Position numbers and translations under genes: made by a program | The notes under the pieces: model-generated | What the model was told of the DNA's origin: nothing | What the model saw: the letters and a program-made list of their open reading frames with translations, nothing else | The model's database searches: none | Shown: piece after piece, positions 25,019 through 34,306 of the stretch | Numbering within the stretch: position 1 is the stretch's first letter | Layout: each line of letters starts with the position of its first letter | Assembly (NCBI RefSeq): GCF_025398155.2 | Contig: NZ_CP104562.2 | Location: forward strand, 186,001-250,000 | Length of the DNA stretch: 64,000 nt | Direction of reading: 5' to 3' | Source: Roseateles amylovorans | GTDB taxonomy: Bacteria; Pseudomonadota; Gammaproteobacteria; Burkholderiales; Burkholderiaceae_C

Positions 25019-26417
25019 GCGCCGAGACCCCTTTGCGTCGCTGGATCTGTTGGCATCCGAGGCGGCGTCCGCCGCGGATCCGCCCAGCCTGCTGGCGGGC
25101 CTCGGCCCGGACCCTGACCGCGCTGCGCCATCCTTCGAGCGCAACGCGCTGTCAGGTGCGTGGCCGGCTCGGGACGCGCATCGGCTGCTTGGGCTGGAAG
25201 TGGCGGCAGGAGCGGAGGGCAATCCGCTGATCGCCGCTGCGCGGCCTTTGCTGGCCGCCGCCGTCGCGCTGCGCGACGGCGAGTTGCCGGCACCGCCCGA
25301 GGCCACCGCGCTGCGGCAGGCGCTCATCGACGCGATCGCGCGCTTCGAGCCCTTGGCCCGGGCCGGCGGCGCCGGCGCGGAGGAGACGGCCGCCGCCCGT
25401 TATGTGCTGTGCACCTTCGTCGATGAATGCGTCGCCGGCACGCCCTGGGGCCAGGCGTCGGAATGGCCTTCACGCAGCCTGCTGGTCCACTTCCACCACG
25501 AGACCGCCGGTGGGGAGCGCGTGTTCATCCTGTTGGACCGGCTGGCGCGAGAGGTCGATCAGCACCGACGCCTGCTGGAACTGATGGCCCTGGTGCTGGC
25601 GCTGGGCCTGCGTGGTCGCTACCAGCTGCTGGACGGCGGCACCTGGCAACTGCGCCACCTGCGGCAGCGACTGCAGGCCTTGCTTCGGCAGGACAGCCCG
25701 GCTGGCGTGCAGGACCTGTCGCTGCAATGGCAGGGCAGCCCGGCGGTGCCGGTGCGCTTGAGCGACGGTGTGCCGTTGTGGGTGGTCGGCGCGCTCCTGG
25801 CGGTGCTCATGACCGCCTTGTTTCTGGGGCTTCGGCTTTCCCTCGGGCGCACCTCGGCCCCCGCGTTCGACGCACTGGCGATGGTGGGTCTGGGCGGTCA
25901 TCCGCCGCGGTTGGCGCTTGAGCGGACCATGACGCCGTCGGCCTCCCCCCGACTGGTGCCGGCCTTCGCGGCGGACATCGCCGCCAATGTGCTGCAAGTG
26001 ATGGACCTGGCGGATCGCTCAGTCATCCGCATCGCCGGCGATGGTCTCTTCGAGACCGGCAGCGCCGTCGTATCGGCCGCGGATGAGCCGCTGCTGCTTC
26101 GGATTGCCAAGGTCCTGAACGAGCGTCCCGGCAGCGTGCTGATCACCGGGCACACCGACGCGCAACCGATCAGCAATGCCCGCTTTCCGAGCAACTGGGC
26201 GCTGTCTCAGGCGCGGGCGGAGGTGGTGAAAGCGGCGCTAGCCAGTGTGATGGCCGCCGACCGTCTGCATTCGGAAGGACGCGCCGGCATGGAGCCGCTC
26301 GCCAGCGACGACAGCGCGGAAGGACGCGCCCGAAACCGACGCGTGGAGATCACCTGGTTCCCGTCGCCCGATGCGCTGCGCCACCTCAATGAATCGATTC
26401 ATGATGACCATCCGTAG
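24999..26417 (+). CDS. tssL: T6SS inner-membrane protein TssL with OmpA-like peptidoglycan-binding domain
   Basis: TssL (DotU/IcmH) forms the membrane complex with TssM. The 472-residue product has a cytoplasmic DotU domain (LLAAAVALRDG, ARYVLCTFVDECVAGTPWGQ, WPSRSLLVHFHHETAGGERV, LLELMALVLALGLRGRYQ), one membrane segment near residues 245-265 (LWVVGALLAVLMTALFLGL), and a C-terminal OmpA-like domain with VLITGHTDAQPISNARFPSN and NWALSQARAEVV. The start may be ATG 24999 or 25011 (MGERRDPFASLD resembles other TssL N-termini). It overlaps tssM by 17 bases. Because no tssJ lipoprotein gene is present, the peptidoglycan-binding tail may be the main envelope anchor. Confidence 0.93.
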
Positions 26418-29400
26418 TGTCCTGCGCCAACCGCTGTTCTGGGTCGCGGTCGGACTGACAGCCGTCTCGCTGCTGGTGTGGTGGATCGGCCCGGAAGTGG
26501 TGGTGGCCAACCGGCGGCCCTGGGACAGCCTGGCCGAACGGGTGGTGTGGATCGCGGCGCTGATCCTCCTGACCCTCGTCGCAGGATGGTGGTCGGGCCG
26601 CAAGGCCTCCCGGGCGCGCGAGCAGATGTCGCGGGCCTTTGAACCGAAGGGCCACCAGGACGCGTCGGGCGCTTTGGCGGGGCTGATGCGGTCGGTGACC
26701 CGATGGCGCCGGGACCACGACATTGCCGATGTCTACAGCGTCCCGTGGTATCTGCTGCTAGGCGCTCCGGGCGTGGGCAAAAGCGCCCTCGTGCAGGATC
26801 CAGGGCTGGGGTTCCCCCAGGCGCGGGACATCGGCGAGGCGGTGTCCCAATGGCTCGGCGGGCTGCGTCAATGCCGATGGTGGTTCAGTCCCCACGCGGT
26901 GGTGATCGAGAACTCCCGTCGTCGCCTGCTCAGCGAGAGTGATGTCACCCGCGACGAAGAAGCCTGGCTGGCCTTCCTGCGACAGCTGCGTGCGGCGCGG
27001 CCGCGGCGGCCGCTCAACGGCGTGGTGGTGGCGGTGTCGGTGAGCGAGCTGCTCGGATCTGAGGGTGACTTTCAGACTCATTCGGGCCGCGTGGCCCAGA
27101 GGCTGCAGGGCCTGCGGCGGCATCTGGGCATGGCGTTTCCGCTCTACCTCGTGGTGACCCAGTGCGATCGGCTGCAAGGATTCGAGGACAGCTTCCGCAC
27201 CCTGGATGCGCAGGCCCGTGAGCAGGTGTGGGGCTTCACGCTGCCATGGATCGCCCCCGCCTCGGACCGGGAGGTGATCGCCAGCCCCATCGAACGACAG
27301 CGCCTGGGCGAACGCATTGAGGTTGAGCTGACCCGGCTCACCAACCGCCTGCGAGAGGCGGTGCCGGACCGCCTGATGTCCGAGGACGACCCGCAGCGGC
27401 GGACCCGCATCTTCGCCTTCCCCGAGCAGTTCGGTCGGCTGCAGGCACCGCTTCGGGGCTTTGTGCAGGGGCTGGGATCCGGCGAGGTCGAACTCCCGTT
27501 GCTGCGTGGCATCTACTTCTGCAGCGCGACGCAAGCCCCCCGAGGCGACGGTGCCACGCTGGATCCGATCGGCGCAGTCCTGGCGAAGGCGTTGGGGCCG
27601 ACTGCACCCGTGCCGGATGACGAAGTGCTCTGGCGGTCGTCCCGTCGAGCGACCGATGGATGGCCGGAGGCAGCCGCTGGCGAGATCGTGACGGTGTCCG
27701 TGGCCGAGCCAGCGGCACAGCCGCCGAACCTCCCCGGGGGGACGTCGGTCTCGATGGTCGCGCGCCAGCCGTCCGACTCGACGACTGCGGCGACGCCGGG
27801 TCGCACGGCAGACGAGGTGATCGGCATTTCAAACGGCACCGCCGTGCCGCTCCACTCGCCGACGCGCTACTTCCTGAGCCGCTGGTGGCGCGAGGTGGTG
27901 CTGGCGGAGCGCGGTCTGGCGGGCGTCAACCGGGTGGCCGAAGCACGTCGCCAGCGATGCCGGCGGTGGATTCTGGGGGCCATGGCGTTGCTGTCGATCG
28001 GGGTGGCGGTCGGGTGGGGACGGGCCTATCAACGCAATGTGGCCTATGTCGCAGCGGTCCAGGCCAGGTTGCCGGCGCTCGCGGCCGATCTGGAAGCGGC
28101 GTTGAGTCAGTCGGTGGAGCCGGCCACAACGGCCACAACGTCAACAACGGCCACAGGGCCCATGGCCCCCGAGTCCGCATCCGCATCCGATTCGGCCGGT
28201 GCCCGGACCAGGAGTCCGGACAGCGTAGAAGACGGGGCTGCGCTGGGCGAGGCCACGCTGGCCTCCCTGAAAGACCTTCTCCCCTTGCTGGAGCGGCTCT
28301 CGCAGTCGACCCGCCGTGACGAGCCGGCAACTGCGACGCCGCTGCCGCTGTTCGATCTGGGACTCTCGCAACAGGGCCATCTCGACGCCGGCCTGCAGAT
28401 CGGCTATGCCCATGTGCTCAGGCATGTGCTGCTGCCGCGACTGCATCGCCATCTCGAGCAGCAGCTCAGGTTGATTGACCGTGATCGCCCCGGCCTGGTC
28501 TATGACGCGCTGAAGGGCTACCTGATGCTGCATTCGCCGCAGAATTTCGAACCCAAGGCCTTCGAGGAATGGCTCCGGCGCAGCAACGATCTCTCCGCCT
28601 TGCCCTTGAGCAGCGAGGAGCTGGCGGCGCTGATGCGGCATGTGAATCAGGCCTTCATCAAGGGCGCCTTGTTGACCATGACGACCTCGGTCGATCGCAG
28701 CCTGGTGGCTCAGGCGCGAGCGCTGTTGAACCGCCATCCTTTGGAAGGCCGCGCCATGCATCGCCTGGATCTTTGGCGCCTGGAGCCGGAGGTGCCCGGT
28801 TTTTCGGTGGTCACGGCTGCCGGCAGCGACGCCGCCTTGTTGTTCGCTCGCACGGATGGCCGGCCGCTGACCGAAGGCATCCCCGCGTTGTTCACCCGAA
28901 AGGGTTTTGAGCAGGGCTTCATGGCGCGGGTCGAGCCGGTGGTGCGTCAACTCATCAACGAGGCGCACTGGGTCCTGGGCACGCCGCCGGAGGGTGTGCC
29001 CACGCTGGCGCAGGCGCTTCGTGCTACCCGGGACCGCTACTTCCAGTCCTATGTCCGACGCTGGGACGAGTACCTGTCGGTAGTCGCCCTGCTGCCGCTG
29101 GATTCCGCTGAGCAGACCTTGAACACGGTGCGATTGCTCTCGGCACCCGACTCGCCGCTGCAGCGGTATCTTGCGGCGGCGGCGCATGAGACCACCCTGG
29201 GCGGGGGGGCCGCCTCGGTCGAGGCGGCGATGGCCGCCGCCGACCGTTTCGTCGGCACGACGACCGCCAGCGCGGCGAGCACTGCGGACTCGATGACTCC
29301 CGGCGCTCGACGGGCCGGGAGTGCGCCGCTGCCGACCGCCATGGCCGGCAAGGGGCCGGTGGGGTTGATGGGGCCGATGGGCGCCGAGGGGTCGGCGGCG

Positions 29401-30408
29401 TCGGTCACCGACACCCCGCTCAGTCTGACGAGTGGCGACTGGGCGCAGGCGGCCGCCGAGGTGGTCGACGCCCACTTCCAGGCCTTGCATCGCCTGCTGT
29501 CGGGCGAGCCGCCCGCGCTGGATGCGGTCACCGGTCTGTTCGGCGAAGTGCTGGTGCAATTGCAGGCGTCTGCGGAGGCGCAGCGAAATGGCGCGTCGGC
29601 GCCGGCCGACCGGCACTCGGCCGCCTTGCGCAACCTGGCGAGCAATCAACCGATGCCATTGCGTGAGCTGTTGACGACCGTTGCCGAGGCCACCTCGCGT
29701 CAATCGAGCGCGGGGCTGCACCGCACGCTGAATGACGAGCTGAGGCCGGTGACGGCGGCGTGTCGGCGCCTGCTGGCGGGCCGCTATCCCTTCGACCCCA
29801 AGTCCGCCGCAGACCTGCTGCCCGACGACTTTGTCGATCTCTTCGGCAGCGACGGCCTGCTCGACCGCTTTTTCCATGAGCAGCTCGCGCCGGTGGTCGA
29901 CACCCGAGCCGCGCGATGGCGCTTCCAGCCGCGCACCGCCGCGGTCTCGTCCGAAGGCGTGGCCACCTTGCTGGAATTCCAACGGGCAGCCCGCATTCGA
30001 GAGGCCTTCTTTGCCAGCCGCCAGCCCAAGCCGGGTGCCCGGGTGGAGGTGCGGCTGATCCCCGAACGCGACGGGCCCACCGAGCTCTCCCTGCAGGTGG
30101 ATGGGGTGCCGCTGAAGCTGACGGCGGGCGACGCCTCGCCGGTGGTCCTCACCTGGCCCAGCGAGCGCATTGGCGCGCAGATCCGTGTGGGGCTGCCCGG
30201 CCAGGCGCCGCTCAGTTTCGACGGGCCTTGGGCGCTGTTGCGGCTGGTGCAGGCCGCAGAACTCCAGGAGGACGCCCGACCCGAGCGGGTGAACCTGCAA
30301 TTGCGCCTGCAAGGGCGCCCGGTTCGGCTGCAACTCACCGCCAACCGAATGCTTAATCCCCTGCGGTCGAAAGACTTTCAGCAGTTCCGTTGTCCGGTGC
30401 GGCTGTAA
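26401..30408 (+). CDS. tssM: T6SS membrane-complex protein TssM (IcmF family)
   Basis: TssM spans the inner membrane and periplasm to contact the envelope. The 1335-residue product has two N-terminal membrane helices (about 10-35 and 48-66), a cytoplasmic NTPase domain with an intact Walker A motif GAPGVGKS at residues 121-128, a third membrane helix near 523-540 (LGAMALLSIGVAVGW), and a large periplasmic region with the IcmF-related part and the C-terminal beta domain (PTELSLQVDGVPLKLTAGDA). Low-complexity Thr/Ala/Ser linkers near 575-600 and 950-1000 are extra. No TssJ partner is seen. Confidence 0.95.
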   Translation: MMTIRSVLRQPLFWVAVGLTAVSLLVWWIGPEVVVANRRPWDSLAERVVWIAALILLTLVAGWWSGRKASRAREQMSRAFEPKGHQDASGALAGLMRSVTRWRRDHDIADVYSVPWYLLLGAPGVGKSALVQDPGLGFPQARDIGEAVSQWLGGLRQCRWWFSPHAVVIENSRRRLLSESDVTRDEEAWLAFLRQLRAARPRRPLNGVVVAVSVSELLGSEGDFQTHSGRVAQRLQGLRRHLGMAFPLYLVVTQCDRLQGFEDSFRTLDAQAREQVWGFTLPWIAPASDREVIASPIERQRLGERIEVELTRLTNRLREAVPDRLMSEDDPQRRTRIFAFPEQFGRLQAPLRGFVQGLGSGEVELPLLRGIYFCSATQAPRGDGATLDPIGAVLAKALGPTAPVPDDEVLWRSSRRATDGWPEAAAGEIVTVSVAEPAAQPPNLPGGTSVSMVARQPSDSTTAATPGRTADEVIGISNGTAVPLHSPTRYFLSRWWREVVLAERGLAGVNRVAEARRQRCRRWILGAMALLSIGVAVGWGRAYQRNVAYVAAVQARLPALAADLEAALSQSVEPATTATTSTTATGPMAPESASASDSAGARTRSPDSVEDGAALGEATLASLKDLLPLLERLSQSTRRDEPATATPLPLFDLGLSQQGHLDAGLQIGYAHVLRHVLLPRLHRHLEQQLRLIDRDRPGLVYDALKGYLMLHSPQNFEPKAFEEWLRRSNDLSALPLSSEELAALMRHVNQAFIKGALLTMTTSVDRSLVAQARALLNRHPLEGRAMHRLDLWRLEPEVPGFSVVTAAGSDAALLFARTDGRPLTEGIPALFTRKGFEQGFMARVEPVVRQLINEAHWVLGTPPEGVPTLAQALRATRDRYFQSYVRRWDEYLSVVALLPLDSAEQTLNTVRLLSAPDSPLQRYLAAAAHETTLGGGAASVEAAMAAADRFVGTTTASAASTADSMTPGARRAGSAPLPTAMAGKGPVGLMGPMGAEGSAASVTDTPLSLTSGDWAQAAAEVVDAHFQALHRLLSGEPPALDAVTGLFGEVLVQLQASAEAQRNGASAPADRHSAALRNLASNQPMPLRELLTTVAEATSRQSSAGLHRTLNDELRPVTAACRRLLAGRYPFDPKSAADLLPDDFVDLFGSDGLLDRFFHEQLAPVVDTRAARWRFQPRTAAVSSEGVATLLEFQRAARIREAFFASRQPKPGARVEVRLIPERDGPTELSLQVDGVPLKLTAGDASPVVLTWPSERIGAQIRVGLPGQAPLSFDGPWALLRLVQAAELQEDARPERVNLQLRLQGRPVRLQLTANRMLNPLRSKDFQQFRCPVRL

Positions 30409-30447
30409 GCCGACATCGGCGGCATTCCCCATCCAGGAGACCGCCCC

Positions 30448-32058
30448 ATGGCCGAGGCCCATCCCGAAACCGCCCGCGACCCCGACAGGGGCCCGGACCA
30501 TGACCATGACCTGGAACCCTACGGGCGCATCGACCAGGATCTTCCGGCATGGGCGGATGACCGTCCGACGCGCATTGCCTTGATCGGCCACTTCTCCGGC
30601 CAGCCGACCGCCGCGAAAGCGAACGGCCTGCCGCTCCGCGCCTGGCGTGTGGACCGCGACCGATTCGACACGGTGATGGCGGCCATCGCGCCGCAGATGT
30701 CATGGGACGAGGGCGCCATGGCGTCGCCCAGTCAGCCGGCCCTCGTGTTTTCAGACTTGGACGGTTTCCATCCGGACTCGCTCCAGCGGCTTGTCAACCC
30801 AGCCGTCGGCTCAGCCGACGGCGAGGCGCTGCGTCGGCTGCTGCACGACCCGGCGCTGCAGGCGCTGGAGTCGCTGTGGCGCGGGGTGGACTGGCTGATC
30901 CAGCGTCTGTCGACCGGCGCGGACCTGGAGCTTCACCTGATCGATATGGACAGGGCGGCCCTGACCGAATCACTGGCGGCGGAGCGACTGACCGAGTCTT
31001 CCCTGTATCAGACGCTGGTGGCGACCCCGGCGCAGGACCATCGGGGTGGCTACACCCATGTCGCACTGTGCATGCCCCTGGCCTTCAATCGGCAGGATCT
31101 CGCCGTGGCGGGACGGGCGGCGTTGATCGCTCGACACGCCGGCGCCTGCCTGCTGGCCGAGCTGCAAACCGGACCGCTGGAGACGCCCAGCGACCCGCCG
31201 GACACCAGCCTGATGGCCGCCTTGGACGCATTGCGGTCCAGCGAGCAGGCGTCCCATCTGGCGTTGCTCAGCCCCCGATGGCTCTTGCGGCATGCCTACG
31301 GCCGGCGCGGAGAACCGGTGCAAGCGGCGTCGTTCGAGGAACTGCGGTCGGCAGCGGACGTGCCCTCACTGCTCTGGGGCTCGCCGGTTTGGCCGGCGTT
31401 GTGTGTACTGGGCGCAGACCCCCCTGAGGGGGCACAGGACACGGCGGTTGGGGCACTCACCGTCGACGGTCTGCCCCAGGCCTGGTTCCGGGATGCCTCA
31501 GGCGATGTCGTGGCGGTGCCGTGCACCGAGCGGCTCATCAGCAGCCAGACGGCCGCGCAGTGGCTGGCGCTGGGCATCCATGCGCTGATGGCGCACCGAG
31601 GAGCGCCGGCCGCCCGCTGGTGCGGGCTGGCGACGCTGAACGGTCAGCCCTTGCCTCGGTGCGGACATGGCCGACGCCCGCTCTTCACCGACATCCAGTC
31701 TACGGTCCAGGTGTCGCTGAATGCGCGCCACATGGCGCCCGCGAGCGACGCATCCGCCAAGGACGAGGAGAACGAGACGCCGGCATCGGCATCGGCATCC
31801 GCATCGACATGGGCATCGTCTTTGTCCTCGACGTCGACGACATCGGCGTCCGCATCGTCCGCATCGTCCTTGCCCTCGGCCTGGGAGGCGGATGCCTTCG
31901 CGTCGTCGCTGGGCGACGCCACCACGTCCGTCGATGACAGCGCAGCGCTGACTTCATCGACCTCATCCACCCCTCCGACGACCGTGCCAGAGGCCGATGC
32001 GGGCCAGGATGACGACCTGGCGGCGCTGCTGGCGTCCTTCAAGCGTCAAGACACTTAG
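30448..32058 (+). CDS. Degenerate second TssB-TssC-like sheath-domain protein
   Basis: The 536-residue protein has the same order as the fused TssBC but eroded: RIALIGHFSG matches the TssB FVIGVLADLAG region; LESLWRGVDWLIQRLSTGAD matches TssC SWRGLHYLVFHTETDEQ; SPRWLLRHAYGRRGEPVQAA followed by SFEEL matches PRFLARPPYGAKTLPVEAFD; LLWGSPVWPALCVLG matches the TWCNAAYAMGTNIA segment. The conserved TssC C-terminus (RDKVGSFKSR) is missing and replaced by a Ser/Ala/Thr-rich tail of about 110 residues ending DDDLAALLASFKRQDT. A start site caggaga precedes the ATG. It may modify or cap the sheath; this is inference. It is the last gene of the operon. Confidence 0.75.
   Translation: MAEAHPETARDPDRGPDHDHDLEPYGRIDQDLPAWADDRPTRIALIGHFSGQPTAAKANGLPLRAWRVDRDRFDTVMAAIAPQMSWDEGAMASPSQPALVFSDLDGFHPDSLQRLVNPAVGSADGEALRRLLHDPALQALESLWRGVDWLIQRLSTGADLELHLIDMDRAALTESLAAERLTESSLYQTLVATPAQDHRGGYTHVALCMPLAFNRQDLAVAGRAALIARHAGACLLAELQTGPLETPSDPPDTSLMAALDALRSSEQASHLALLSPRWLLRHAYGRRGEPVQAASFEELRSAADVPSLLWGSPVWPALCVLGADPPEGAQDTAVGALTVDGLPQAWFRDASGDVVAVPCTERLISSQTAAQWLALGIHALMAHRGAPAARWCGLATLNGQPLPRCGHGRRPLFTDIQSTVQVSLNARHMAPASDASAKDEENETPASASASASTWASSLSSTSTTSASASSASSLPSAWEADAFASSLGDATTSVDDSAALTSSTSSTPPTTVPEADAGQDDDLAALLASFKRQDT
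31783..31806 (+). repeat. Hexanucleotide repeat (GCATCG)n in the TssBC-like gene
   Basis: Four near-perfect GCATCG units encode Ala-Ser repeats at the start of the low-complexity tail; further GCATCG/GCATCC copies are scattered to about 31870. Confidence 0.75.
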
Positions 32059-32081
32059 GGAGGGGCTGCGCCGAGCCAGGC

Positions 32082-33269
32082 TCAGACCGCGGTGCCCACG
32101 CCATTCACGCTGCCGGCCACGCCGGCCAACTGCTCGGCCATGGTGGCGTAGGTGCTGACGTCGGCCCAGTCGACTTGCTTGAGCGCGTCGAGCTTGCCCT
32201 TCTGGCCTTTGATCGGCAGATTGCCCAGGTCGCTGACGACCTTGGCTGCTTCTTCCAGCGCACGCTTGAGCAACTCATCGCGCTTGCTGGACGCCCCCCA
32301 GGCTTGCTCTGCCTTGTCGAAGCGGGCCTGGGCGGCTTTCACCAGGCTGGCCTGGGACTGGTAGAGCGTGGGCAGGGTCTTCTGCAGCGGACCGACGGCG
32401 GACTGGAGTTCGTCGAGCGCGGACTTCGCCTGCGACATCGCTTTGGCGAGCTCGGCGGTCTTGCGCTTGCGCTCGCTGTAGTGGCCGGTGAGTGCGTCGA
32501 AGTGCTGGCCAAGGCCCTTGACCTCGGCGTCCAGCCCGTCGAGCTTGCCGGTGATGGCGGCCACGTCCTTGAGCAGGTTGTTCATCGCGCGGGCTTCCAG
32601 ATCCCGCACATCGGCGATGCTCTTCACCAGCTTGACGATGCTGGCGATGCCGCCCAGGCCGGCTGCTGCGGCGCCCACGGCCGCCATCGCCGGGATGGCC
32701 GTGCCGAAGCTCAGGACCGCCGCGGCCACGCCGGCGCCGGCGGTGGCCACGCTCAGGCCGCCCTTGAGCGCGATGCCCGCGACGATCCGGAACTTCTTGT
32801 CAGCCAGCGTCTGCTTGGTCTTCTTGCGGGCTTCTTCCAGGGCCAGCGCCTCGAATCGCTCCGCATGCACCAGCACCTGCTGCTTGCGGATGTTCTCGAC
32901 GGCCTTGGACAGGTAGTCGTTGTAGGCCTTGATCTTGGGATCGAGCCCTTCGGGAAAGCGTTCCTTGAGCTTGAGCAGCAAGGCCCGCGAGGCGTCCGGA
33001 TCGGTTTGCTTGGCCAGGGCGGCGATCAAGTCGCGGGCGCGATCGATGTCGACCTGCATCGACTTCAAGGGGGTGGCCAGTTCTTCCACCTGCCGCTGCA
33101 TCACCGCCCGCAGGCTTTTCTCGTAGTTGTCTTCGAAGTAGCTGCGCACCATTTTTTCGAGGGCCGAATCGCCGTCGAATGTGGCCTCCCACGCAAGCTC
33201 CAGCGCGGGGGGATGCAGGTCGGAGGTGGCGGGGATGTCGATGTGGAATTTGCCATTGACCTTGGCCAT
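32082..33269 (-). CDS. Helical protein with central hydrophobic hairpin; candidate pore-forming effector
   Basis: The 395-residue protein has no recognised family. Residues about 35-160 and 214-345 are predicted long amphipathic helices or coiled coil (for example EEARKKTKQTLADKKF; YSERKRKTAELAKAMSQAKS). Between them residues 161-213 form a strongly hydrophobic Ala/Gly stretch (GAGVAAAVLSFGTAIPAMAA), long enough for a helical hairpin. Helix-hairpin-helix bundles of this kind are seen in ClyA-like alpha pore-forming toxins. There is no signal peptide. The start has AAAGGAG seven bases upstream. It lies 23 bases from, and convergent with, the T6SS operon end, so a T6SS cargo role is plausible. 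No immunity gene is obvious next to it. Confidence 0.6.
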   Translation of the reverse strand: MAKVNGKFHIDIPATSDLHPPALELAWEATFDGDSALEKMVRSYFEDNYEKSLRAVMQRQVEELATPLKSMQVDIDRARDLIAALAKQTDPDASRALLLKLKERFPEGLDPKIKAYNDYLSKAVENIRKQQVLVHAERFEALALEEARKKTKQTLADKKFRIVAGIALKGGLSVATAGAGVAAAVLSFGTAIPAMAAVGAAAAGLGGIASIVKLVKSIADVRDLEARAMNNLLKDVAAITGKLDGLDAEVKGLGQHFDALTGHYSERKRKTAELAKAMSQAKSALDELQSAVGPLQKTLPTLYQSQASLVKAAQARFDKAEQAWGASSKRDELLKRALEEAAKVVSDLGNLPIKGQKGKLDALKQVDWADVSTYATMAEQLAGVAGSVNGVGTAV

Positions 33270-33458
33270 CGCGAGACTCCTTTGAACAAGAAGCGGCCAA
33301 GGCTATCGGAGGCACCCAGGAGGCGATTTGCGCCATGTCACGAGCAGTTGACAACATCGCTTCACGGCGAGGCAATCAGAGGCGAGGGAGACGAGTGGAG
33401 CAGGCCGGAGCCGAACGGAGACGCCTCCAGGCGCTCGAGTGGGGCGGTTGGCGTGGGG

Positions 33459-34055
33459 TCAGGTGTCGACGGTGGAGAGCCAGCCGATGCGGCCTTGTCC
33501 GGACTCGTTGAGGCGGGCGATGAAGTCGTCGGCGGCGGAGGCGGGCAATTGGAGGGTGATGTCGACCAGGGCGCCGTGGGTGGTGTCGAGCAGTTCGGCG
33601 CCGACGGCAGCGGCTTCGCGGCGCAGGAGGCCTTCCTGGGCATAGGGGAGGGTGCATCGCAGGGTGCGCATGCGGACCAGGGGGATCTTGTCGGCCTTGA
33701 GCAGGGCTTGTGCAATGGCGTCGGTGTAGGCGCGCACCAGGCCGCCGGCGCCCAGTTTCACGCCGCCGAAATAGCGCACGACGGTGGCGAGCACGCCGTC
33801 GAGGTCCTGGTGGCGGAGCACTTCCAGCATCGGGCGTCCGGCGGTGCCACCGGGTTCCCCGTCGTCATTGGCGGCGGACTGTCCGCCGGCCATTAGGGCC
33901 CAGCAGACGTGGGCTGCGCCGGGATGGTCGGCCCTCAGCTGTTCCACGCGGGCGAGTGCTGCCGCCCGATCGGGCACGTTCTCCACGCAGCCGATGAACC
34001 GGCTCTTCTTGATGATCAGCTCGGCATGGACCGGCGCAGCGAGACTTGAAGGCAT
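33459..34055 (-). CDS. yigZ: YigZ/IMPACT family protein
   Basis: The 198-residue protein belongs to the YigZ/IMPACT family, whose bacterial role is not settled (proposed nucleotide, RNA or translation-linked function). Family features are ELIIKKSRFIGCVENVPDRA, AAHVCWALMAGG, NDDGEPGGTAGRPMLEVLRH and the VVRYFGGVKLGAGGLVRAYT block; the C-terminal domain resembles an EF-G fold-like ferredoxin domain. It is divergent from tgt, with a 251-base repeat-bearing gap between them. Confidence 0.9.
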   Translation of the reverse strand: MPSSLAAPVHAELIIKKSRFIGCVENVPDRAAALARVEQLRADHPGAAHVCWALMAGGQSAANDDGEPGGTAGRPMLEVLRHQDLDGVLATVVRYFGGVKLGAGGLVRAYTDAIAQALLKADKIPLVRMRTLRCTLPYAQEGLLRREAAAVGAELLDTTHGALVDITLQLPASAADDFIARLNESGQGRIGWLSTVDT

Positions 34056-34109
34056 CCCCGATTATCCCGACACCCGGCCTTTCCCTCGCCGGCCCCTTCA
34101 AGCCCCAAC

Positions 34110-34293
34110 CGGTCCGCTGGGGAGGGCCCTTTGGAGAGAGGAGCGGATGCGACGCCGTGGCTCGAACCCGGAGCGCCCCTGGGGGCAGGAGCGAAAGCGA
34201 CTGGGGGGCCAACAAGCCCCCCCCGCGGATCCGGCTCTGCCGGTCCGCTGGGGAGCGCCCCTTGGGGGCAGGAGCGAAAGCGACTGGGGGGCC
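34110..34293. repeat. Repeated GC-rich element upstream of tgt
   Basis: A unit beginning CCGGTCCGCTGGGGAG and containing GGGGGCAGGAGCGAAAGCGA followed by CTGGGGGGCC occurs at about 34170-34210 and again at 34252-34293, with only one base of length difference; a degraded third copy of its front part is at 34110-34150. The second copy ends 14 bases before the tgt start, so it may include the promoter or leader. It resembles dispersed intergenic repeats of betaproteobacteria, which is a guess. Confidence 0.7.
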
Positions 34294-34306
34294 CGATAAT
34301 CCAGGA

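Noticed and set aside
28141..30591. An 816-codon open frame antisense to tssM
   Set aside because: It is explained by GC-rich codon bias opposite tssM, with no recognisable domain.
32175..33896. A 573-codon open frame antisense to the helical protein and yigZ
   Set aside because: It crosses two well-supported minus-strand genes and shows no protein family features.
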